A stretch of DNA of 12,568 nt from Deltaproteobacteria bacterium (GTDB lineage Bacteria > Desulfobacterota > Desulfobulbia > Desulfobulbales > Desulfobulbaceae), in assembly GCA_013151365.1 (NCBI GenBank), contig JAADIK010000001.1, forward strand, positions 1 to 12,568, given 5' to 3'. Below the pieces are notes generated by a model that had not been told where the DNA came from, did no database searches, and worked only from the letters and a program-made list of their open reading frames with translations. Within the stretch, counting starts at the first letter, position 1; each line of letters starts with the position of its first letter. Positions 7,195-12,568 of the stretch are shown here, piece by piece. A program made the translations under genes and the position numbers.

Positions 7195-9042
7195 GTGACG
7201 GCCAGAAAAAAAACGACCAGGAGGCCGACAAGACGGCCGGCCAAACGGAACGTGACCCGGAACCATACCCATATTATCATCTTTCTGATGGTCATCTGCG
7301 GACTGGTCACCCTGAGCATCGGCAGCGGGCTGGCCTGGTTTCTCTCCCTCAACCTCCCGGATATCCGTAGCGTGGACGACTACCGGCCCCTAGTGACCAC
7401 TACGCTCCTGGACCGCAACGGCAGAACGATTGGTACCATCTCCCGGGAAAACCGGATTCTCCTGTCGTACCGGGAGATGCCCTCCCTGCTGCCCAAGGCC
7501 TTTGTCTCGGCCGAAGACAGCCGCTACTGGGAACACGGCGCCCTGGACGGCTGGTCCATCTTCCGGGCCTTCATCAACAATCTCCGCTCGGGACGGCGCA
7601 GCCAGGGAGGCAGCACCATAACCCAGCAGGTGACCCGCGCCCTCATGCTGTCACGGAAGAAAAGCTATCTCCGCAAGGCCAAGGAAGCCATCCTGGCCTA
7701 TCGACTGGATAACATGCTGAGCAAAAAGGCCATTCTCACCATCTATCTCAACGAAATTTACCTTGGCGAGGGGGCCTACGGCGTGGAGGCGGCGGCCCGA
7801 ACCTATTTCGACAAGAAGGCCCGGCAGCTGGACCTGGCGGAAATCGCCCTGCTGGCCGGACTGCCCCAGTCGCCGAGTCGCTACTCGCCCCTGAAACACT
7901 TCGCCCGGGCGCGGTCCCGGCAACGCTATGTTCTGAACCGGATGGCGGAAGACGGAATCATCACCCCGGCAATGGCCCGCCGGGCCTATCACCGACCCCT
8001 GCATTTCTATGATCACAATGCCCGGCAGGAACAAAACGGCTACTTTACCGAGTATGTCCGCCAACAGCTCGAACAGCGCTACGGCAGCAAGCGGCTCCTG
8101 CATCAAGGCCTGGTCGTGACCACGACCCTGGACAGCACCATGCAGGCCGCGGCGGTCAAGGCCGTTCTGCGTGGCACAAAAAATGTCCGGAAACAAAAAC
8201 ATCACAGATCCGCACCCCAGGGAGCGCTGGTTGCCCTGGACAGCCGGACCGGCGACATACTGGCCATGGTCGGCGGCACCGACTACGGTGCCAGCCCGTA
8301 CAACCGGGCCGTGCAGGCAAAAAGGCAGCCCGGCTCGGTCTTCAAACCGCTGATCTACGCGACAGCCTTTGAAAAGGGGATCTCTCCGGACCTGATGATC
8401 GAAGACGCCCCCCTTGCCATCCACAATCCTGACGGGTCATTCTGGCGGCCCCACAATTACAGCCGCCGGAATTACGGCCCGACCAGCCTGCGTGACGCCC
8501 TGGTCTTTTCCCGCAACATTGTCACCATCAAGCTCCTGCAGAAAGTCGGGCTGCGGCCGGTCATCCGGCTGGCGGCGAGAGCGGGGATCCGCTCACCTCT
8601 CCAGCCCGAGCTGCCCCTGGCCCTCGGGGCCTCGCCGGTCTCGCTCCTGGAGATGACCGGGGTCTACACGGTCTTTGCGAACGACGGGCTTTATCACCCC
8701 CCGGTCTGCATCACCCGCATCCGTAACCGCAGGGGCCGTATTCAGCCCTGGCCCGGCGAGCCGGCGAAACGCGTTATCAAGCCGGAAACGGCCCGGCAGA
8801 TCACCGCCATCCTCCATGAAGTGATCTCCAGGGGTACGGGGAGAAATGCCCGGGGCATCCCCGACAGCGCCGGCAAAACCGGGACTACGGATAACAACAT
8901 GGACAGCTGGTTTATCGGCTACACCCCGGAGGTAACGGCCGGCGTCTGGCTGGGCTATGACCGGGGCCGGTCCCTGGGCCGGGGTGAAACCGGCGGCCGG
9001 ACCGCGGCACCGGTGTGGCTTGATTTCATGCGGTCCCGGTAA
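7195..9042 (+). CDS. Class A penicillin-binding protein (PBP1A family): bifunctional peptidoglycan glycosyltransferase/transpeptidase
   Basis: A 615-aa inner-membrane cell-wall synthase that polymerises lipid II and cross-links stem peptides. The Arg/Lys-rich cytoplasmic tail (1-25) is followed by one membrane segment (about 27-51). The GT51 domain contains EDSRYWEHGALD with catalytic Glu107, QGGSTITQQ (137-145), KAKEAILAYRLD (161-172) and IYLNEIYLGEGAYG (183-196). The transpeptidase domain has SVFK (Ser381, Lys384), SRN (439-441) and KTG (561-563), so all catalytic motifs are intact. It is much shorter than E. coli PBP1a (850 aa) and lacks room for the OB-like insert and C-terminal extension; compact PBP1A forms are common. 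The GTG start at 7195 lacks a clear Shine-Dalgarno sequence; the nearest in-frame ATG lies inside the membrane helix, so the GTG is preferred. The alkyltransferase gene follows after 41 nt, probably in one transcript. Confidence 0.94.
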   Translation: MTARKKTTRRPTRRPAKRNVTRNHTHIIIFLMVICGLVTLSIGSGLAWFLSLNLPDIRSVDDYRPLVTTTLLDRNGRTIGTISRENRILLSYREMPSLLPKAFVSAEDSRYWEHGALDGWSIFRAFINNLRSGRRSQGGSTITQQVTRALMLSRKKSYLRKAKEAILAYRLDNMLSKKAILTIYLNEIYLGEGAYGVEAAARTYFDKKARQLDLAEIALLAGLPQSPSRYSPLKHFARARSRQRYVLNRMAEDGIITPAMARRAYHRPLHFYDHNARQEQNGYFTEYVRQQLEQRYGSKRLLHQGLVVTTTLDSTMQAAAVKAVLRGTKNVRKQKHHRSAPQGALVALDSRTGDILAMVGGTDYGASPYNRAVQAKRQPGSVFKPLIYATAFEKGISPDLMIEDAPLAIHNPDGSFWRPHNYSRRNYGPTSLRDALVFSRNIVTIKLLQKVGLRPVIRLAARAGIRSPLQPELPLALGASPVSLLEMTGVYTVFANDGLYHPPVCITRIRNRRGRIQPWPGEPAKRVIKPETARQITAILHEVISRGTGRNARGIPDSAGKTGTTDNNMDSWFIGYTPEVTAGVWLGYDRGRSLGRGETGGRTAAPVWLDFMRSR

Positions 9043-9083
9043 AATACCGGCACCGGCCGACCGACAACAGAGAAAATAAAAAA

Positions 9084-9557
9084 ATGCCTTTTGCCACGAC
9101 CCTGGCAACGGCCATCGGGACGCTCGTTCTCGTTGCCGACGAACAGGGACTTGCAAGAATTATCCTGCCCCCCGACGCTGACCGGTTCAAGGCCGACGAC
9201 AGGATGACGACCGCGGGCCACCCCATCCTGGATGCTGCGGCCGGGCAGATCACCGCCTACCTGCAGGGACGGCTGACGAACTTTGACCTGCCCCTGTCCC
9301 TGACCGGCACCCGGTTCCGGAAACAGGCCTGGGCGATCATGAGAACAATTCCCTACGGAGAAACCCGCACCTACGGAGAAATCGCCCGGGACCTGGGAAA
9401 TTACGGCCTGGCACGGGCCGTTGGCGGCGCGGCCAACGCCAACCCGGTGCCGCTGGTCATCCCCTGTCACCGGGTGGTCGGCGCGAACGGCAGGCTCACC
9501 GGTTTTGCCGGCGGCCTCACAATGAAAAAATACCTGCTGGAGCTGGAAAGACGTTGA
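9084..9557 (+). CDS. ogt: Methylated-DNA--protein-cysteine methyltransferase (O6-alkylguanine-DNA alkyltransferase), single-domain
   Basis: A 157-aa suicide repair protein that transfers the alkyl group from O6-alkylguanine to its own cysteine. The active-site motif is IPCHRVV with Cys128. The helix-turn-helix and arginine-finger region reads YGEIARDLGNYGLARAVGGA (97-116), with the finger Arg at 111 and the family Asn near 118-120. TRFRKQAWAIMRTIPYGET (76-94) is the usual lead-in. The short N-terminal domain (1-70) is the variable Ogt type, and there is no AraC-like Ada domain. It starts 41 nt after the PBP stop with a weak purine-rich site (CAGAGAA). It is GC-rich like the PBP gene. No terminator with a T tract follows on this strand; the hairpin at 9601-9645 is the nearest structure. 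Ogt is the best symbol; some genomes use mgmt or adaB. Confidence 0.94.
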   Translation: MPFATTLATAIGTLVLVADEQGLARIILPPDADRFKADDRMTTAGHPILDAAAGQITAYLQGRLTNFDLPLSLTGTRFRKQAWAIMRTIPYGETRTYGEIARDLGNYGLARAVGGAANANPVPLVIPCHRVVGANGRLTGFAGGLTMKKYLLELERR

Positions 9558-9600
9558 ATCAAGGCCCACGGAATCCGGGGCGGGGCGCCGAGTAGGTTGT

Positions 9601-9645
9601 TTAGGCTGAAGGCTATTAGCCCTACCCTAACAGCCTACAGCCTAA
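9601..9645. repeat. Inverted repeat built from TTAGGCTG-AGGCT-TTAG units
   Basis: TTAGGCTGAAGGCTATTAG (9601-9619) and the complement of 9627-9645 (TTAGGCTGTAGGCTGTTAG) match at 17 of 19 positions around a 7-nt loop. Each arm also contains a short internal AGGCT repetition. It follows ogt by 43 nt and could end or stabilise that transcript, but no T tract follows on either strand. It looks like a dispersed palindromic repeat. Confidence 0.6.
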
Positions 9646-9734
9646 CCGCAACAGCCTCGAAACAGATCCGCTGGAAGTTGATTTGGGTTGTGGGCATAGC
9701 CCGCCTTGGAAATGAAAGACCTTGAAAAAAAGAC

Positions 9735-9774
9735 AAAAAAAACCCCTTTGAGATTGTAAAAATCTCAAAGGGGG
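9735..9774 (-). terminator. Strong intrinsic terminator of the DUF3034 gene
   Basis: On the minus strand a perfect 13-bp stem (arms 9761-9773 and 9743-9755, loop 9756-9760) is followed directly by eight T (complement of 9742-9735). It begins 30 nt after the DUF3034 stop. On the plus strand the hairpin is followed by GCAAAATG, so it is one-directional. Confidence 0.93.
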
Positions 9775-9803
9775 CAAAATGTTATATATTCAACAAATAA
9801 TCG

Positions 9804-10634
9804 TTAGAAATTAGCCTGGATCTGCAGGTACAGACCACGCTGGTCCTTGCCGGCATCACCGGTACTACCAAGGTCTGTTGCCTTGACGATGTCACCGAGA
9901 TCCGCATAGGCGGCAACAATGGACATATTCTTGTTGGGGAAGTAGGCGATGAAAATATCTGCCCAGTCATCCTCGCTCACGCCTTTGATGTTGTCCGGCT
10001 TCATCCGGTATTCCACACCCAAGACCGTTTGCTTGTTCAGAAACACGCCGAGGGAACCCTCAGCCTGAGCGGTATAGTTGTCGTCGGTCGTTGAACCGAA
10101 ACCCAGGATACCGATCTGATTTGCTTTCGTGGCACGGATGGTAACGTTGAGCAGGACGTTCTTGCCGGCTACCGGAAAGACCTTGGCGGCAGCGATATAA
10201 AAATCAGTACCACTGTCATCGGCGCCGAACATGTTCAGTACGTTATCATCGAGGTCCGTTTTTTTATACAGCACGCCCAAGGCAATCGCCGGCTGAATTC
10301 CGGCAGCCATGTCGCATACCTTGAGCTTGGCGCCAAAGGCATCCACATTAACCTGACCCAGCCCCACATGACCGGTATCAAATGTCAGCCGGGCATAAGA
10401 CAGCTCGACCCGATTGAAGAGCGTCCCCTGAACAGCGAGAGAGCTCAAGGTGTAATCACCGGTATCCACCCAGGTCATGGACGCCGTCGGCGTCCCACCT
10501 GAAAGCAGAGCCCATGGCACAATCCCGCCACCAGCCTGTCCTTCAAGCTGGGTCACAGCCGCCTGGCTGCCGGTCGCGACCAAACTCCCCATGGCCAGGG
10601 CCACGGTCAACATTTTTAACCACTTAAATTTCAT
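9804..10634 (-). CDS. DUF3034 family outer-membrane protein
   Basis: A 276-aa secreted protein of a conserved proteobacterial family of unknown function. A signal peptide is clear: a Lys-rich n-region, a hydrophobic stretch (LTVALAMGSLVA) and a cleavage site SQA/AV. The mature part alternates short amphipathic strands with Gly/Asp turns and ends in LYLQIQANF, an aromatic C-terminus as used for beta-barrel assembly. Patterns I associate with DUF3034 are EGQAGGGIVPWALLSGG near the N-terminus, LSYARLTFDTG, DSGTDFYIAAAKVF, RATKANQIGILGFGS, KPDNIKGVSEDDWADIFIAY and YFPNKNMSIVAAYADLG. Two ATGs are adjacent (10637 and 10634); AAGGAGG lies 2 nt from the first and 5 nt from the second, so the second is preferred. 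The gene stands alone, with its own terminator and a long leader bearing a perfect hairpin. The family assignment is from memory of the pattern; the function is unknown. Confidence 0.85.
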   Translation of the reverse strand: MKFKWLKMLTVALAMGSLVATGSQAAVTQLEGQAGGGIVPWALLSGGTPTASMTWVDTGDYTLSSLAVQGTLFNRVELSYARLTFDTGHVGLGQVNVDAFGAKLKVCDMAAGIQPAIALGVLYKKTDLDDNVLNMFGADDSGTDFYIAAAKVFPVAGKNVLLNVTIRATKANQIGILGFGSTTDDNYTAQAEGSLGVFLNKQTVLGVEYRMKPDNIKGVSEDDWADIFIAYFPNKNMSIVAAYADLGDIVKATDLGSTGDAGKDQRGLYLQIQANF

Positions 10635-10639
10635 CATCT

Positions 10640-10646
10640 CCTCCTT
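10640..10646 (-). promoter_or_regulatory. Consensus ribosome-binding site of the DUF3034 gene
   Basis: AAGGAGG on the minus strand, followed by AG-ATG-ATG. Spacing favours the second ATG (5 nt). The full consensus suggests a highly translated gene. Confidence 0.8.
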
Positions 10647-10695
10647 CTATAGGGTTTCACAAAGCCATCCGCTCCTTAAGGGGGCGAACGGAAGA

Positions 10696-10722
10696 TTTTC
10701 CGGGAACCACTTTCCCGGAAAA
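10696..10722 (-). promoter_or_regulatory. Perfect 11-bp hairpin in the DUF3034 5' leader
   Basis: TTTTCCGGGAA (10696-10706) and TTCCCGGAAAA (10712-10722) pair perfectly around a 5-nt loop. It lies about 60 nt upstream of the start codon and is not followed by a T tract, so it is not a standard terminator. It could be an mRNA-stabilising 5' hairpin or a protein-binding site. Confidence 0.5.
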
Positions 10723-10782
10723 CAACATTGGGAACCGTACAATTCTTCATCAATGCCACCATGTAATACTGGTCACTACCAT

Positions 10783-10810
10783 CTTGTAGCATATAATTTA
10801 AAAATTGCAA
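10783..10810 (-). promoter_or_regulatory. Candidate promoter of the DUF3034 gene
   Basis: On the minus strand TTGCAA (10810-10805), a 16-nt spacer and TACAAG (10788-10783), with TGC just before the -10 (extended -10 form). A start near 10776 would give a leader of about 140 nt that includes the 11-bp hairpin. Four of six bases match at each box. Confidence 0.35.
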
Positions 10811-10870
10811 AATATATTCTGCATAAAAATAACGCTGGCGGCCGAGATAACAGCTCAGAACGAGAGACTA

Positions 10871-10900
10871 AATAAAAAACGGCGGCACCGACAACCGCCG
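10871..10900 (-). terminator. Intrinsic terminator without an assigned gene
   Basis: On the minus strand CGGCGG-TTGTCGGTG-CCGCCG is followed at once by TTTTTTATTT. The 6-bp all-GC stem and T tract make a typical Rho-independent terminator. The nearest upstream gene on this strand is selD, which ends 270 nt earlier. Confidence 0.7.
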
Positions 10901-11058
10901 ATACCGGCCGCCAATGCCCGGACCATGGACAGTCCGACACCACCCGCACCGGGGCGGGACAGAAAGCAACAAGGGAGCCACAAGGAATAATCACATCCCT
11001 TTTCGCCCTTTACCTTCCCGTGAATCGAATCAAACATCCCTATCCGGTCTTCATCCGC

Positions 11059-11075
11059 CATAGGAATATCCTATG
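11059..11075. promoter_or_regulatory. Perfect 7-3-7 palindrome
   Basis: CATAGGA-ATA-TCCTATG has fully complementary 7-base arms in the spacer after selD. It could be an operator for a small minus-strand transcript ending at 10871, or a short hairpin. No regulator is identified. Confidence 0.35.
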
Positions 11076-11113
11076 TGAAAAACCGAAAAACGGCCGACAA
11101 AGAAAACGCCCCC

Positions 11114-11152
11114 TCCGGCCATGGCCCAAGCCATTAAACCGTGCCGGCCGGA
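11114..11152 (-). terminator. Possible selD 3' hairpin / weak terminator
   Basis: TCCGGCC (11114-11120) pairs with GGCCGGA (11146-11152), enclosing a second small hairpin ATGGC-CCAA-GCCAT (11121-11134). On the minus strand it begins 17 nt after the selD stop and is followed by GGGGGCGTTTTCTTTG, an interrupted T run. Confidence 0.4.
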
Positions 11153-11169
11153 AAGGTTTTTAACAGACG

Positions 11170-12222
11170 TTATTCCACCAGGATAGTCACCGGCCCTGCG
11201 ACGAGTTCACCGATACGGGCGGCCACCGGAACCCCGGCACCGCCCAGGGCGGCAATCAGGTCGCCGGCCTGGGCGGCGGGTACGGCAAGCAACAGGCCGC
11301 CCGAGGTCTGCGGATCATAGAGCAGTTCCTCCTCTGCCGCGGACAACCGCACCGCCATATGCAGCGGATGTTCGGCGACCAGGGCCCGGTTCGCCTTGTT
11401 GCTGCCGGTATTTTCGCCCTTGCCGTACATTTCCAGGGCGCCCGGATAAAAGGGCAGGTCCCGGTAACGGACAACGACTCCGCAACCGCTGCCGACCGCG
11501 ACTTCCAGCAGATGACCGAGAATGCCGAAACCGGTAATATCGGTACAGGCATGGAGATCGAATTGCAGGGCCGCCGCCATGGCCGGTCCATTCAGGGCCG
11601 CCAGGGCGGGCAGCACTTCCCGTTCCAATTCCGGAAAAGGAAATTTGCCGGAGCGCACCGCGTTAAACAGGACTCCCGAGCCAAGCGGCTTGGTCAAAAT
11701 CAAGACATCTCCCGGGACCGCCCCGGCATTGGTGATAATCCGGTCGGGATGCACGACCCCGTTGACGCAGAGTCCGTATTTGGGCTCCTCGTCATCCACG
11801 GTGTGGCCGCCGGCCAGGCAGGCCCCGGCCTCGACGACCTTGTCATGACCGCCGCGCAGAATCTCTTTCAGGAGGCCCATGTCAAGCTGTTTGGCCGGGA
11901 ACATCACCAGGTTCAAGGCGGTGAGCGGCCGGCCGCCCATGGAATAGACGTCCGAGATGGAATTGGCCGCGGAAATCTGGCCGAACCAGTAGGGATCGTC
12001 CACCGGCGGCGTGATAAAGTCCACGGTGCTGATCATCGCCAGCTCGTCGGACAAACGATACACTGCCGCGTCGTCGGAGGTCTCGATGCCCACCAGCAGG
12101 TTGGCGTCGTCCGGAGGCGGCAGTCCCTCAAGCGCGTCCGACAGAGCCGTCGGACCGATTTTGGCAGCTCAGCCGCAGGTGCGGGCCAGGCCGGTCAGGG
12201 TCTTTTTTTTAAATGGATTCAT
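11170..12222 (-). CDS. selD: Selenide, water dikinase SelD, itself a selenoprotein (in-frame UGA)
   Basis: Makes selenophosphate from selenide and ATP, the selenium donor for selenocysteine and selenouridine. Read through one UGA, the gene has 350 codons, the usual SelD length. It begins MNPFKKKTLTGLARTCG-U-AAKIGP, with Sec18 and Lys21 in the place of the catalytic Cys/Sec and Lys of the family. Metal/ATP residues follow in SDDAA (Asp50/51), TVDF (Asp68) and NSISDVYSMGG (87-97), then AGGHTVDDEEPKYG (137-150), TDITGFGILGH (227-237) and DPQTSGGLL (303-311). The ATG at 12222-12220 has AAGGA 8 nt upstream. A conventional reading stops at the UGA and would start at the GTG at 12093 (307 aa), losing the active site. 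A bacterial SECIS-like hairpin follows the UGA. Selenocysteine insertion also needs SelA, SelB and the Sec tRNA, which must lie elsewhere in the genome. Confidence 0.94.
12136..12155 (-). promoter_or_regulatory. Bacterial SECIS element in selD
   Basis: On the minus strand GTCCGAC-GGCTCT-GTCGGAC forms a perfect 7-bp stem with a 6-nt loop that starts with GG. The loop begins 20 nt after the UGA, inside the 16-37 nt window described for bacterial SECIS, and has the required G among its first two loop bases. It would bind SelB. Confidence 0.8.
12169..12171 (-). other. Selenocysteine UGA codon of selD
   Basis: TGA (codon 18) is in frame between TGC GGC and GCT GCC AAA, exactly at the SelD active-site position that holds Cys or Sec in the family. 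No other stop interrupts the frame from 12222 to the true stop at 11170-11172. Confidence 0.9.
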
Positions 12223-12427
12223 TCGTTATATCCTTGGTCACTTTTTGCACCGTTATCGAACGCTCACGGATTCAGGCATTATAGATATAACCTATTTCAG
12301 CCCCTGTAAAATAAAAATGCATGATGAGAAAAAAAATCAAGTGAGTTAATGTCCCGGCAAGCACCAACCGACGCATCTTGCCCGTCCTTTGGCCTTCTCT
12401 CCGGCATATTCAAGGAACGACTCAGCA
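12223..12427. promoter_or_regulatory. Divergent spacer between selD and the right-edge gene
   Basis: On the minus strand a perfect TATAAT (12283-12278) about 56 nt before the selD ATG is a candidate -10; no good -35 lies 16-18 nt away. GTTATATC (12225-12232) and its complement GATATAAC (12284-12291) form an inverted pair 51 nt apart, one abutting the -10 and one overlapping the selD ribosome-binding site. This could be a pair of operator half-sites or chance. Confidence 0.3.
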
Positions 12428-12568
12428 ATGCAGAGAAAAATATTTGCCGTTGGCGATTCCCACTCGTTGCGCTGTTTTGAGAACCACCCGCATATTGCGG
12501 ATTCCAAGGTCCTGTTCGGTTACAACAAACTTGACGGCCGAACCGCCTTCAACCTGCCCCGGCACGAT
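12428..12568 (+). CDS. Unknown protein beginning with a GDSH motif (possible SGNH-fold hydrolase), partial
   Basis: Only the first 47 codons are in the window and the frame is open at the right edge. The start MQRKIFAVGDSHSLRCFENH shows a hydrophobic beta strand followed by GDSH at residues 9-12. This is the layout of block I of GDSL/SGNH hydrolases, where the Ser (here Ser11) is the nucleophile. The next visible part, SKVLFGYNKLDGRTAFNL (26-43), I do not recognise as a known motif. AAGGA (12412-12416) lies 11 nt before the ATG, slightly far. It is divergent from selD. The gene call is fairly sure; the hydrolase idea is tentative because the catalytic Asp/His block would be downstream of the window. 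Confidence 0.7.
   Translation, partial: MQRKIFAVGDSHSLRCFENHPHIADSKVLFGYNKLDGRTAFNLPRHD

Larger units (their letters stand above)
10811..11169. other. Spacer between selD and the DUF3034 gene, with orphan terminator
   Basis: No convincing gene. On the minus strand a 68-codon frame (11061-10855) has an AGGA 7 nt before its ATG, but its C-terminal part runs through the terminator hairpin at 10871-10900, and the protein is a Cys/Gly/Leu mixture without a motif. The spacer also holds small GC hairpins such as CCCGC/GCGGG, a 17-nt palindrome and a selD-proximal dyad, listed separately. It may encode a short non-coding transcript or a long selD 3' end. Confidence 0.5.

Noticed and set aside
7651..8424. 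257-codon minus-strand ORF opposite the PBP gene
   Set aside because: Antisense to intact GT51 and transpeptidase motifs; no family pattern in the protein.
10855..11061. 68-codon minus-strand ORF with an AGGA before its ATG
   Set aside because: Its 3' part runs through a strong intrinsic terminator (10871-10900), so the stop codon would not be transcribed; the protein has no recognisable pattern.
11170..12093. SelD as a 307-aa protein starting at GTG 12093
   Set aside because: That start omits the catalytic Sec/Lys segment that is encoded in frame just upstream; the UGA with its SECIS explains the gap.
11359..12309. 316-codon plus-strand ORF opposite selD
   Set aside because: Antisense shadow of selD; no recognisable motif and it covers the selD start, Sec codon and SECIS.

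Overview
The window reads as a chromosomal segment of an anaerobic or facultative Gram-negative bacterium. The best guess is a Desulfobacterota (former Deltaproteobacteria) genome, by inference only. Supporting signs are an outer-membrane beta-barrel-like protein with a signal peptide (DUF3034 type), a selenocysteine-containing SelD, a KamA-like radical SAM protein, and an endonuclease-type MutL. There is no rRNA, tRNA, CRISPR array or intact insertion sequence.

Left block (1-4426, all minus strand). In transcription order: a KamA-family radical SAM protein (4426-3080), an SDR oxidoreductase whose real start is a GTG at 2965 (to 2195), a small-subunit heme catalase (2095-626), and the N-terminal 207 codons of an old-yellow-enzyme-family NADH:flavin oxidoreductase that runs off the left edge (621 to <1). 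Catalase and the flavin oxidoreductase are 4 nt apart and almost certainly co-transcribed. Base composition changes sharply inside this block: catalase is GC-rich, while the SDR and flavin enzyme are much AT-richer. That suggests an assembled, mosaic cluster. Its logic is probably redox and oxidative-stress handling, but no pathway can be proved.

Spacer 4427-5108 has no convincing gene. It carries several dyads and a probable mutL terminator.

Centre block (5109-9557). mutL (minus) is divergent from a short class A penicillin-binding protein (plus, GTG start). That gene is followed 41 nt later by a one-domain O6-alkylguanine-DNA alkyltransferase. Mismatch repair and alkyl repair therefore lie close together, flanking a cell-wall synthase.

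Right block (9558-12568). A strong intrinsic terminator (9735-9774) ends a DUF3034 outer-membrane protein gene on the minus strand. Its 5' leader carries a perfect 11-bp hairpin. Upstream is a 530-nt spacer with a clear minus-strand terminator (10871-10900) that belongs to no obvious ORF, and a perfect 7-3-7 palindrome. Next comes selD (minus). Its true reading frame starts at 12222 and contains an in-frame UGA at 12171-12169, followed by a 7-bp hairpin with a GG-starting loop at the right distance for a bacterial SECIS. A conventional ORF caller truncates this gene to 307 aa instead of 350. At the right edge a divergent gene of unknown function begins with a GDS-type (SGNH-like) motif.

I found no evidence of a wholly new multi-gene system. 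The best-supported non-routine item is the selenoprotein SelD with its SECIS. After it come the orphan terminator, the DUF3034 leader hairpin, the mosaic redox cluster and a Glu-to-Gln change in the MutL endonuclease motif.
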